Assembly: GCA_913056385.1 (NCBI GenBank)
Contig: CAJXND010000019.1
Span: 1 to 34,006 of the forward strand
Source of the DNA: an uncultured Ectothiorhodospiraceae bacterium
GTDB lineage: Bacteria > Pseudomonadota > Gammaproteobacteria > Nitrococcales > Nitrococcaceae
Direction: 5' to 3'
Length of the DNA stretch: 34,006 bases
The position numbers were made by a program, and so were the translations under genes. The notes under the pieces were generated by a model. The model was not told the DNA's origin. It saw only the letters and a program-made list of their open reading frames with translations, and did no database searches. This document shows positions 1-11,154 of the stretch, piece after piece (within the stretch, counting starts at the first letter, position 1; the number at the start of each line of letters is the position of its first letter).

Positions 1-93
1 GACAACCCGTTCGCCGGGCGGCGCAACAAGCTCACGCCACGTCAGCAGCGCAAACGCGAGCGAATGATCCGGCGTCGAAAGGGTAGAGGTTGA
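1..93 (+). CDS. C-terminal tail of an unidentified basic protein (5' truncated)
   Basis: The first 30 codons of the window read as an open frame ending in TGA at 91-93. The visible peptide is extremely basic, with clustered Arg and Lys (for example RQQRKRERMIRRRKGRG), as in the disordered nucleic-acid-binding tails of some pseudouridine synthases and other RNA-binding proteins. No domain is visible, so no function is assigned. The next gene starts 5 bases after the stop, which suggests both are in one transcript. Confidence 0.5.
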   Translation, partial: DNPFAGRRNKLTPRQQRKRERMIRRRKGRG

Positions 94-98
94 GGCGC

Positions 99-662
99 AT
101 GGGCGAAGTCACCGTCCCGGGTGTCCACCAGGTCCGTTTCGTCTACTCCGCGCTCGAAGACCGTCTGGCGGTCATGCTCACCATGGCCTCGGGTGACGGG
201 CGGGTGGCGTGGTTGACGCGGCGGGGGCTGACGGGGCTCATGCGGCACATGAACACCATCCTCAAGAAGAGCCACCCGGCAGCGGATGGCGATGAGGCGC
301 ACGATGCCGTGATGGCGCTGGAGCATATCGGTGCTCGCTCCCAGGTCGCCGCGGAGCGGGCGCAGGAGCAGGGCGCACGCGCCGGGGACGGGAGCGTGGG
401 CATCGAGACACCATCGAACTGGGCCCATCATTTGATTACTGAGGTGACGGTCGAGCCGCAGGGTGAACGTCTGGTGGTGGCCCTGATGGGCCAGCCGCTG
501 CGCGGCGCGCCTGATCGACGGCTCGATCCGCTGCCGGTGGCCGGCCTTTCGTTGACCCGGGCCCATGCCCACGAACTGCTCCATCTGATGCGGACGCATG
601 CCGAGCAGGCCGGCTGGGCCCTTGAACCGCTCATCGGATGGATGGACCGGGAAGGCGAATGA
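99..662 (+). CDS. Hypothetical protein, 187 aa
   Basis: An open frame of 187 codons starting at ATG 99, preceded by GAGG-type Shine-Dalgarno sequences; an in-frame TTG at 90 is possible but sits directly on the purine run. I do not recognise the family. The protein is soluble, with no signal peptide or membrane segment. It starts with a strand-rich part (residues 1-35), continues with a helical middle rich in Met, His and Glu (residues 40-100), and ends with a second strand-helix part (residues 110-187) carrying several His and Leu residues. It follows the basic-tailed gene by 5 bases. Its stop lies 2 bases from the 3' end of a convergent tRNA-Arg gene, and no terminator is visible between them. 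Confidence 0.7.
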   Translation: MGEVTVPGVHQVRFVYSALEDRLAVMLTMASGDGRVAWLTRRGLTGLMRHMNTILKKSHPAADGDEAHDAVMALEHIGARSQVAAERAQEQGARAGDGSVGIETPSNWAHHLITEVTVEPQGERLVVALMGQPLRGAPDRRLDPLPVAGLSLTRAHAHELLHLMRTHAEQAGWALEPLIGWMDREGE

Positions 663-664
663 AC

Positions 665-741
<77 letters not shown>

Positions 742-885
742 GCGAATTCAACCGCTGCGTGGCGTTCTCCGCCTTTCAATGGTGGCACTGAATATCAACC
801 GGAACAATCATCGACGTGAGTACCGATCGGGTGTGGATACGGCTATTATTCCTATTCCTGAATTTCATCAATGGAAAGTATCAAG

Positions 886-2205
<1,320 letters not shown>

Positions 2206-2300
2206 GTCTCACTTTTCGCTGCGAAGTTTATCACTGTCCGTCGCGGGAGTGCCACATCACCACGGCACGTTGCTATGATGGCGACTTTAGATAAGATCGA

Positions 2301-2387
2301 TGGTGCCGGGGGCGGGAATCGAACCCGCACTCTCTCGCGAGAACCGGATTTTGAGTCCGGCGCGTCTACCAGTTCCGCCACCCCGGC
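2301..2387 (-). tRNA. tRNA-Leu (anticodon CAA)
   Basis: A class II tRNA of 87 bases including encoded CCA. Acceptor is GCCGGGG/CCCCGGC, the anticodon stem CCGGA/TCCGG carries loop CTCAAAA (anticodon CAA, reads TTG), the long variable arm holds the self-complementary TCTCGCGAGA, and the T arm is GCGGG/CCCGC. The discriminator is A, as required for leucine. It lies 95 bases upstream of tRNA-Ala on the same strand and could share its transcript. Confidence 0.97.
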
Positions 2388-2398
2388 TTTATGCCTTT

Positions 2399-2414
2399 AC
2401 TATAACAGGCCTGC

Positions 2415-2425
<11 letters not shown>
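2399..2425 (-). promoter_or_regulatory. Candidate promoter of tRNA-Leu, overlapping the queA start
   Basis: On the minus strand TATAGT (complement of 2399-2404) lies 11 bases before the tRNA 5' end, a good -10 position. A -35-like CTGACT (complement of 2420-2425) is 15 bases further upstream, inside the start of queA. Read on the plus strand, the same bases contain TATAAC (2401-2406), 8 bases before the queA ATG. The assignment is by eye; the short spacer is a weakness. Confidence 0.35.
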
Positions 2426-4564
<2,139 letters not shown>

Positions 4565-4593
4565 TGCCGACCTTTTAATCGAGGGAGATTGCC

Positions 4594-4974
4594 ATGGACT
4601 TCTTCATCAGCGACGCGCTTGCCCAGTCCGGTGAGCCGGCGGCCGGAATCACCGGCCTCATCTTTCCCATCGCGCTCATCGTCATCTTTTATTTCCTGCT
4701 GATTCGGCCCCAGCAGAAGCGGGCCAAGGAGCACAAGAAGCTGGTTTCGAATCTCTCCAAAGGTGATGAGATTCTCACCACCGGCGGGTTCGTCGGGCGC
4801 GTGACCGATGTTGGTGATACCTATGCCAATCTCGAGCTTGCCGAGGGCATCGAGGTCCGGATGCAGAAGAGCGCAGTCGCGCAGGTTCTGCCCAAGGGCG
4901 CGATGAAGGGGAGCCTCGAGAAGGCCGAAGCGGCCGCCAAGGACGAGTCCGGCAAGGGCGGCAAGTCGAAGTAG
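4594..4974 (+). CDS. yajC: Sec translocon accessory protein YajC
   Basis: 126 residues. YajC is a single-span inner-membrane partner of SecD-SecF. A short periplasmic N-terminus precedes one hydrophobic helix (about residues 20-40), followed by the family block RPQQKRAKEHKKL and a cytoplasmic domain with GDEILTTGGFVGRV. The tail is rich in Lys, Glu and Ala. A strong GAGGGAGA ribosome site precedes the ATG. It is 2 bases ahead of secD and surely in the same operon, following tgt as in most gammaproteobacteria. Confidence 0.96.
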   Translation: MDFFISDALAQSGEPAAGITGLIFPIALIVIFYFLLIRPQQKRAKEHKKLVSNLSKGDEILTTGGFVGRVTDVGDTYANLELAEGIEVRMQKSAVAQVLPKGAMKGSLEKAEAAAKDESGKGGKSK

Positions 4975-4976
4975 GC

Positions 4977-6836
4977 ATGATGAATCGGTATCCGCTCTGG
5001 AAGTACGTGTTGCTGGTGGTTGTGATTGCCGCCGGGTGTCTCTACGCGCTGCCCAATCTCTTCGGGCAGGATCCCGCGTTGCAGATCAGCACCGCCGAGG
5101 GCAGCGCGCCCTCGGAGCAGGCACGTGAGCGGATCCGTCGTCTTCTCTCCGACGAGGGTGTGGCCATCAGCGGGACGGAGGTCTCGGAGGATCACCTGCT
5201 GGTCCGGCTCGCCAGCGCCGATGCCCAGGTGCGGGCCGCCGACGAGCTGGCCGTTGCCCTGGGCCGCGATTACACCGTGGCGCTGAATCTTGCCCCGGCC
5301 ACACCGGGCTGGCTGCGCGACATCGGGGGTCAGCCGATGTACCTGGGGCTGGATCTGCGCGGTGGGGTGCACTTCCTGATGGAGGTGGACATCGAGGCCG
5401 TCGTCGAGCAGACCCTGGCGCGTTACCGTGACGAGTTCCGTCGTCTGCTGCGCGAGGCGGATATCCGCTACGGCGACATCACGTTGCAGGAAACCGGAGT
5501 GGTAATGCAGTTCGCCGATGCGGCCCGGCGGGATGCCGCACAGGAGGCGCTCAGTCCGGACTATCTGGAGCTGGCGTTCACCGCCGAAGAAGTGGATGGA
5601 ACGCCGGCGCTCATCGCCGAACTCAGTGATCAGGAGCTGCGCGAGGTCCGGAACTTCGCCGTTGAACAGAACATGACCACCCTGCGTAATCGGGTGAACG
5701 AGCTCGGTGTGGCGGAGCCGGTGATCCAGCGCCAGGGCCTGAATCGAATTGTTGTCCAGCTCCCCGGCGTCCAGGATACCGCGCGTGCCAAGGACATCAT
5801 CGGCGCGACGGCCACCCTCGAGTTCCGCATGGTCGACTCCGGCAATTTCCCCTACTTCGGCGACGGCGATGATCCGGTGCCGCCGGGGACGGAGCGCTTC
5901 CCCGAGCGGGGCGGCGGGCACGTCCTGCTCGAGCGGGAGGTCATCATCACCGGTGATGCGATCACCGATGCATCCTCGGGCATCGATACCCAGACCGGTC
6001 AGCCGGAGGTGAACATCCGCCTGAGCGGGAGCGGCGGTAATGTCATGAACCGGATCACCGGCGGCCGCGTCGGCGACCACATGGCGGTGGTCTTCAAGGA
6101 GACCGAGGTTCAGGCGCGGCGGGTCGATGGCGAGGTTGTCCGTGAGCAGGTCGAGGTCGAGGAGGTCATCAATGTCGCCCGCATCCAGGAGCAGCTGGGC
6201 AGCCGTTTTCGCATTACCGGCCTCGACAGTTCCCGGGAGGCCCGCAACCTCGCGCTGCTGCTGAGGGCGGGTTCGCTGGCGGCGCCCATGCAGATCGTCG
6301 AGGAGCGCACCATCGGGCCGAGCCTCGGCCAGGAGAACATCAACCAGGGGCTGGCGGCCGTTATTGTCGGCTTCCTCCTGGTCGTCCTGTTCATGGCGGT
6401 CTACTACAAGGTCTTCGGCCTGGTGGCCAACCTGGCCCTGCTCGCCAACCTGGTGCTGATCGTCGCGGTGCTCTCGCTGCTCCAGGCCACCCTCACGCTG
6501 CCGGGCATTGCCGGCATCGTGCTGACCGTGGGGATGGCCGTGGATGCCAACGTCCTCATCTATGAGCGGATCCGCGAGGAGTTGCGTGCCGGCAGCAGTA
6601 CGCAACAGGCCATCGAGGCGGGTTATGGCAAGGCCTTCTCGACCATCGCCGATGCCAATGTGACGACCCTGATCGCCGCGCTCGTGCTGTTCGCCTTCGG
6701 AACCGGTCCGGTAAAAGGGTTCGCGGTGACGCTGTCGATCGGCATCGTGAGCTCCATGTTCACGGCGATTCTCGGCACCCGGGCCGTCGTCAACCTGATC
6801 TATGGCGGTCGCCGCGGCGTCCGTCTGGCCATCTGA
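4977..6836 (+). CDS. secD: Protein translocase subunit SecD
   Basis: 619 residues, an RND-superfamily membrane protein that uses proton motive force with SecF to help pull preproteins out on the periplasmic side. The start MMNRYPLWKYV matches the E. coli SecD start. After the first helix (about residues 8-25) comes the large periplasmic P1 region with YLGLDLRGGVHFLMEVD (about 122-138). Five helices follow near the C-terminus, with GMAVDANVLIYERIREE (from about 519), the conserved helix 4 block. The stop is followed 10 bases later by the GTG of secF. Confidence 0.98.
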   Translation: MMNRYPLWKYVLLVVVIAAGCLYALPNLFGQDPALQISTAEGSAPSEQARERIRRLLSDEGVAISGTEVSEDHLLVRLASADAQVRAADELAVALGRDYTVALNLAPATPGWLRDIGGQPMYLGLDLRGGVHFLMEVDIEAVVEQTLARYRDEFRRLLREADIRYGDITLQETGVVMQFADAARRDAAQEALSPDYLELAFTAEEVDGTPALIAELSDQELREVRNFAVEQNMTTLRNRVNELGVAEPVIQRQGLNRIVVQLPGVQDTARAKDIIGATATLEFRMVDSGNFPYFGDGDDPVPPGTERFPERGGGHVLLEREVIITGDAITDASSGIDTQTGQPEVNIRLSGSGGNVMNRITGGRVGDHMAVVFKETEVQARRVDGEVVREQVEVEEVINVARIQEQLGSRFRITGLDSSREARNLALLLRAGSLAAPMQIVEERTIGPSLGQENINQGLAAVIVGFLLVVLFMAVYYKVFGLVANLALLANLVLIVAVLSLLQATLTLPGIAGIVLTVGMAVDANVLIYERIREELRAGSSTQQAIEAGYGKAFSTIADANVTTLIAALVLFAFGTGPVKGFAVTLSIGIVSSMFTAILGTRAVVNLIYGGRRGVRLAI

Positions 6837-6846
6837 GGAGGCGCTC

Positions 6847-7782
6847 GTGGATTTCTTCAAACGCGAGCCGAATATCGAATTCATGGCCCATCGCGGGCGC
6901 GCCGCGGTTTTCACCGCGCTGCTCGTCGCGGCGGCCATTGCCTTCCTGCTCTTCAGGGGGCTCAATCTGGGACTGGACTTTACCGGCGGTACGCTGGTCG
7001 AAGTGGGTTACCCGGAGGCCGTGGATCTCGCCGAGGTGCGATCCACGCTGGCCGATGCCGGCTACGACAACGCCGTCGTTCAAACATTTGGTACATCGCG
7101 CGATATCCTGATCCGCCTGGCACCGGACGCCGGCGAGGGAGATGCCCTGAGTAACGCCGTGCTCGACACGCTGCGCGAGGCGAACCCGGCGGCCGAATTG
7201 CGCCGGGTGGAGTTCGTCGGGCCGCAGGTGGGCGAGGAGCTCGCGGAGAAGGGCGGCCTCGCGCTGCTCTATGCCCTCGGCGGCATCCTGATCTACGTGG
7301 CCTTTCGGTTTGAGTACCGCTTCGCCATCGGCGCCGTTGCGGCGGTGGTGCACGATGTGGTGGTGACGGTGGGGATATTCGCGGGTATCGGCATGGCCTT
7401 CGATCTCACGGTACTGGCCGCGCTGCTGGCGGTGATCGGCTACTCATTGAACGACACGATCGTGGTTTTCGACCGGATCCGCGAGAACTTCGTGCGGGTG
7501 CGTAAGGGAACGGCGGCGGAGATCGCCAATCGCTCGATCAACCAGATGCTGCCACGCACGCTGGTCACCAGTCTGACCACGCTGCTTGTCCTCATCGCAC
7601 TGGCTCTGCTGGGCGGCGAGCTCATCCGCGGGTTTGCGATCGCGCTGATGATCGGTGTTCTGGTGGGTACCTATTCTTCGATCTATGTGGCGAGCTCGGC
7701 GGCGCTCGCCCTCGGCGTCAGCAAGGAAGATCTGGTTCCGCCGCCGAAGGAAGGCGAGGACGCCGAGAATGAGCAGCCGTGA
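6847..7782 (+). CDS. secF: Protein translocase subunit SecF
   Basis: 311 residues, partner of SecD. GTG 6847 is chosen because GAGGAGG precedes it at normal spacing and because SecF proteins start just ahead of the FFKREPNIEFM-type block. The first helix is followed by GLNLGLDFTGGTLVEV (about 38-53), and the conserved GYSLNDTIVVFDRIRENF lies at about 198-215 within the group of five C-terminal helices. An upstream in-frame ATG at 6802 would overlap secD by 35 bases and has no ribosome site. The C-terminus is acidic. Confidence 0.97.
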   Translation: MDFFKREPNIEFMAHRGRAAVFTALLVAAAIAFLLFRGLNLGLDFTGGTLVEVGYPEAVDLAEVRSTLADAGYDNAVVQTFGTSRDILIRLAPDAGEGDALSNAVLDTLREANPAAELRRVEFVGPQVGEELAEKGGLALLYALGGILIYVAFRFEYRFAIGAVAAVVHDVVVTVGIFAGIGMAFDLTVLAALLAVIGYSLNDTIVVFDRIRENFVRVRKGTAAEIANRSINQMLPRTLVTSLTTLLVLIALALLGGELIRGFAIALMIGVLVGTYSSIYVASSAALALGVSKEDLVPPPKEGEDAENEQP

Positions 7783-7855
7783 CGCCAGTGGTGGTCATGC
7801 GGATTTCATAAACAGCTCGTATGATTCGGCCAAACATGGCCACGGGGATTCCGCC

Positions 7856-8668
7856 ATGACGGACGTCGAGCTGCTCAAACCGCTTCGCTACCGCAGTATT
7901 TTCATCTCCGACACGCACCTCGGTTTCAGTGGCGCGAGGGCGGATTTCCTCCTCGATTTCCTCGAATCGGTGGAATGCGACACGCTCTATCTGGTGGGCG
8001 ATATCATCGACATCTGGGAGATGCGGCGGCGCGGGCTGCGTTGGCCGGACAGCCATAACGCGGTTGTCCAGAACATCCTCAAACGGGCTCGCAACGGCAC
8101 CCGGGTCATCTACATCCCGGGCAATCACGACGAGATGTTCCGTGACTATGCGGGGATGTCCATCGAGGGCGTGAGCATCGAGCTGCGGGCCGTCCACGAG
8201 TGCGCGGACGGGCGTCGACTGCTGGTGCTGCACGGTGACGAGTTCGATACCGTCGTGCAGTGCAGCCGGCTCGCCGCCAGGCTGGGCAGCCGCATGTACG
8301 CCTGGCTGATTCGCGCCAATCACTGGGTCAACCGGATCCGCCAGTTATTCAACCGTCCCTACTGGTCATTGGCCGCCCACCTCAAGCACCGCACCAAGAA
8401 TGTCATGCAGTACATCGCCAACTACGAGGAGGCGCTCATTCACGAGGCGCGTCAGGCGGGTGTCGACGGACTGGTCTGCGGGCATATCCACCACGCGGAG
8501 ATTACCGACCAGAGCGGCGTCCTCTACTGCAATGACGGCGATTGGGTGGAGAGCTGCACCGCGCTGGTGGAATCCCGCGCCGGCCATCTGGAACTGCTCC
8601 GCTGGAGCGATGTCCGGGAGACGCTGAAGTCTACCTCCGCTGAGGTGGCGGACGGGCGCGCCGCCTGA
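7856..8668 (+). CDS. LpxH-like metallophosphoesterase (UDP-2,3-diacylglucosamine diphosphatase family)
   Basis: 270 residues of calcineurin-like phosphoesterase fold. All metal-binding motifs are present: Asp19 and His21 in SDTHLG, Asp49 in GDIIDIW, Asn90-His91-Asp92 in PGNHDE, His126 in LHGDEFD, and His210 and His212 in CGHIHH. The family includes LpxH, which cleaves UDP-diacylglucosamine in lipid A synthesis. This protein is longer than LpxH (about 240) and reads SDTHLG where classical LpxH reads ADLHL, so it belongs to the LpxH-like paralogue group whose substrate is less certain. ATG 7856 follows GGGGAT; ATG 7769, overlapping secF, is an alternative. A small hairpin (7828-7841) precedes the start. 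It converges on suhB with 7 bases between stops. Confidence 0.85.
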   Translation: MTDVELLKPLRYRSIFISDTHLGFSGARADFLLDFLESVECDTLYLVGDIIDIWEMRRRGLRWPDSHNAVVQNILKRARNGTRVIYIPGNHDEMFRDYAGMSIEGVSIELRAVHECADGRRLLVLHGDEFDTVVQCSRLAARLGSRMYAWLIRANHWVNRIRQLFNRPYWSLAAHLKHRTKNVMQYIANYEEALIHEARQAGVDGLVCGHIHHAEITDQSGVLYCNDGDWVESCTALVESRAGHLELLRWSDVRETLKSTSAEVADGRAA

Positions 8669-8675
8669 GCGCTGA

Positions 8676-9473
8676 TCAGGCGCGGATGCCCTCGACGCGA
8701 TGGGGGGCGATCGTGCGGACCAGGTCGGCGAACAGCTTCGGGCTGCCGGCAACGATATTGCCGGTGTCGAGGTAATGGTCACCGCCCGCGAAATCGCCCA
8801 CGATGCCACCGGCTTCCCGGATCATCAGTGCACCCGCGGCCATGTCCCAGGGTTTGAGGCCCACCTCCCAGAAACCGTCGAGTCGCCCGCAGGCGACATA
8901 GGCCAGGTCCAGGGCCGCCGAGCCGGCCCGGCGGATATCACCGGCGCGCCGGAAGACATCGCCGAACATGCCCAGATAGGCATCATGATACTCCCGCAGC
9001 CGCAGCGGGAAGCCTGTGCCGAGCAGGGCGTTATCCAGTCCCGGACGCGCCTGCATGCGCATCCGCCGACCCTCAAAAGTGCAGCCACCACCACGCCGTG
9101 CGGTCCATAGTTCCTGGCGAATCGGATCGTAGATGACCCCGGCCTCGAGGGCGCCCCGGTATTTGAGGGCAATGGAGACGGCGTACTGGGGGAAGCCGCG
9201 CAGGTAATTCAGCGTGCCGTCCAGCGGGTCGACCAGCCAGACGTAGTCGGCCTTCTCCTCGCCGCCACGTTCCTCCCCAACGATCGAATGGTCGGGGTAG
9301 GCCTGCCTGAGAATGGCGTGGATCTCGTCCTCGGCCATGCGGTCGACCTCGCTGACGAAGTCGTTCTCGCCCTTTGCCTCGACATGCAGGCGATCAAGGC
9401 GATCGATATTGCGGACAATGATATTTCCGGCGCTGCGGGCGGCGCGCACGGCAACGTTGACCATCGGGTGCAT
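8676..9473 (-). CDS. suhB: Inositol-1-monophosphatase SuhB
   Basis: 265 residues of the magnesium-dependent inositol monophosphatase family. In E. coli SuhB also binds the NusA-RNA polymerase rRNA antitermination complex. Metal ligands are Glu67 (GEERGG) and Asp82 and Asp85 in WLVDPLDGTLNY; the C-terminal KPWDMAAG block supplies the last aspartate. The start at 9473 gives MHPMVNVAVRAA, the standard family beginning; an upstream ATG at 9524 adds 17 unconserved residues. It is divergent from trmJ across 94 bases, as in many gammaproteobacteria. Confidence 0.96.
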   Translation of the reverse strand: MHPMVNVAVRAARSAGNIIVRNIDRLDRLHVEAKGENDFVSEVDRMAEDEIHAILRQAYPDHSIVGEERGGEEKADYVWLVDPLDGTLNYLRGFPQYAVSIALKYRGALEAGVIYDPIRQELWTARRGGGCTFEGRRMRMQARPGLDNALLGTGFPLRLREYHDAYLGMFGDVFRRAGDIRRAGSAALDLAYVACGRLDGFWEVGLKPWDMAAGALMIREAGGIVGDFAGGDHYLDTGNIVAGSPKLFADLVRTIAPHRVEGIRA

Positions 9474-9567
9474 TGGCTGATCCTGAAACGGGCTGCGATC
9501 GGCGTGGTATGCCGTAGAATTCACTCAAGCCCTGCATCATAACAGTAAACCTCGGGGAGTTCGTGTT

Positions 9568-10299
9568 TTGGCCGACTGGCAAGGCAATGACTGTCGCTTC
9601 GTCCTGGTGGGGACATCGCATTCCGGCAATCTGGGAGCGGCCGCCCGGGCCATGCTTACCATGGGGCTCGAGAGACTCGTGGTGGTGGCGCCGGCGTGTT
9701 CGGTCGACGAGCAGGCCCTGGCCATGGCGGCTGGTGCCAGAGATATGCTCGCCGTCGCGGAGCAACATGCCGGGCTGGTCGATGCCGTGGCGGATACCCA
9801 GCTCTGTCTGGGGCTGACCGCCCGGCCGCGGCGTGATGGCGTACCGGCTCTGACCCCGCGGGAGGCGGCCGGGATGATCGCCACGGAGCCCGGGCCCGTG
9901 GCCGTTCTGTTCGGTCGCGAGCGCACCGGCCTGACCAACGACGAACTGGCCTGCTGTCACCGTCTGGTTCATATCCCCGCCAACTCGGCCTACCCGGCGC
10001 TGAACCTGGCCGCCGCCGTGCAGATCATGGCCTACGAGATCTTCATCGCGTCGGCCGAACAGCAAGGCGATGATCACCGCGCCATGCTCACCCGTGAGGC
10101 GACAGAAAAGCTGGCCACGGGTGCCCATCTCGAGGGGCTGCACCGGCAGATGGAACGGCTGGCGGACCACAGTGGCTATGCGGCGCGCGCGCCCCGCGAG
10201 GTCATGCTGCGAAGGCTGCGTAACTTCATCAACCGGGCGAGGCCCACCGTTGACGAAGTGGATTTGCTGCGCGGGATACTCAAGCGCGTTCTTCCGTAG
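9568..10299 (+). CDS. trmJ: tRNA (cytidine/uridine-2'-O-)-methyltransferase TrmJ
   Basis: 243 residues, SPOUT-class enzyme that methylates the 2'-OH of nucleotide 32 of several tRNAs. The three knot motifs are visible: VLVGTSHSGNLGAAARAM (12-29), LFGRERTGLTNDEL (from about 113) and ANSAYPALNLAAAVQI (about 138-153). A roughly 80-residue C-terminal helical extension is typical. The start is TTG, with GGGGAG 8 bases upstream; the nearby GTG 9563 is out of frame. A TAGAAT box at 9515-9520 may be its -10, though no good -35 accompanies it. Confidence 0.94.
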   Translation: MADWQGNDCRFVLVGTSHSGNLGAAARAMLTMGLERLVVVAPACSVDEQALAMAAGARDMLAVAEQHAGLVDAVADTQLCLGLTARPRRDGVPALTPREAAGMIATEPGPVAVLFGRERTGLTNDELACCHRLVHIPANSAYPALNLAAAVQIMAYEIFIASAEQQGDDHRAMLTREATEKLATGAHLEGLHRQMERLADHSGYAARAPREVMLRRLRNFINRARPTVDEVDLLRGILKRVLP

Positions 10300-10332
10300 C
10301 CGTTCTGCTGGCTGCCGCAAGCGAGGGGTGCG

Positions 10333-10338
10333 TATACT
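10333..10338 (+). promoter_or_regulatory. Candidate -10 box of cysE (TATACT)
   Basis: TATACT matches five of six consensus bases and ends 6 bases before the cysE ATG. A start of transcription at the usual distance would fall on or next to the ATG, giving a leaderless message. No convincing -35 was found; CTGCCG at 10312-10317 is the best and its spacer is short. Confidence 0.35.
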
Positions 10339-10344
10339 TTGCTT

Positions 10345-11142
10345 ATGTTTCAGCGTCTTCGCGAAGATGTCAGCTGTGTTTTCGACCGCGATCCGGCGGC
10401 GCGAAACCATTTCGAGGTGCTGACCAGTTATCCCGGTGTCCATGCGCTTATCCTGCATCGCATGAATCACTGGCTGTGGCGCCATGGCCTGCGCTGGCTG
10501 GCCCGGTTCTTCTCGCTGATTGCCCGCTGGTTGACCGGGATCGAGATTCATCCGGGGGCGAAAATCGGGCGGCGGTTTTTCATCGATCACGGCCTCGGCA
10601 TTGTCATCGGCGAGACGGCGGAAGTGGGCGATGACTGCACGCTCTATCAGGGGGTGACCCTTGGCGGTACCTCCTGGGAGGGGGGTAAACGGCATCCGAC
10701 CCTGCGCAACGATGTCGTGGTGGGCGCCGGTGCCAAGGTGCTCGGCCCCATCGAAGTGGGCGAGGGCGCGCGCATCGGCTCCAATGCCGTCGTGGTCAAG
10801 GATGTGCCGGAGCATGCCACGATGGTCGGTATCCCGGCCCGGGTGGCCCGGATCGCCCGCGAGGAGACGCCATGCACCGAAGCCGATCAGCGCCGTGCGG
10901 AAACGGCCCGGCGTATCGGCTTCGAGGCCTATGGTGCGACACGGGACATGCCCGATCCGGTGGCGAATGCCATTAACGCGATTCTCGATCATGTGCATTA
11001 CACCGACGCGCGACTGCAGGAGATGTGCAGTGCCCTCCGGGCGTTGGGCGCGGAGGTCAATGACAGCCGGATCCCCGATATCGAGGATTGTGGCATGCAG
11101 GATGACAGCGGACGGGATCAGGCCTCGGGCTCCGAACGCTGA
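10345..11142 (+). CDS. cysE: Serine O-acetyltransferase CysE
   Basis: 265 residues. Makes O-acetylserine from serine and acetyl-CoA, the committed step to cysteine. A helical N-terminal domain is followed by a left-handed beta-helix of hexapeptide repeats containing the catalytic block [16 protein letters not shown] (His82) and GKRHP (His117), and ending in [17 protein letters not shown]. The helical N-terminus is shorter than in E. coli CysE and the C-terminal tail longer (about 90 residues, with [10 protein letters not shown]), as in the CysE forms found next to isc genes. It precedes the desulfurase by 12 bases, so cysteine supply and use are linked. ATG 10345 lacks a well-spaced ribosome site; a TTG at 10339 is possible. 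Confidence 0.95.
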   Translation: MFQRLREDVSCVFDRDPAARNHFEVLTSYPGVHALILHRMNHWLWRHGLRWLARFFSLIARWLTGIEIHPGAKIGRRFFIDHGLGIVIGETAEVGDDCTLYQGVTLGGTSWEGGKRHPTLRNDVVVGAGAKVLGPIEVGEGARIGSNAVVVKDVPEHATMVGIPARVARIAREETPCTEADQRRAETARRIGFEAYGATRDMPDPVANAINAILDHVHYTDARLQEMCSALRALGAEVNDSRIPDIEDCGMQDDSGRDQASGSER

Positions 11143-11154
11143 ACGGGGATGCTC

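Noticed and set aside
4821-6965. 714-codon minus-strand open frame
   Set aside because: It is antisense to yajC, secD and secF, which are certain; its composition (many His, Arg, Gln, Asp) is that of a shadow frame in GC-rich DNA.
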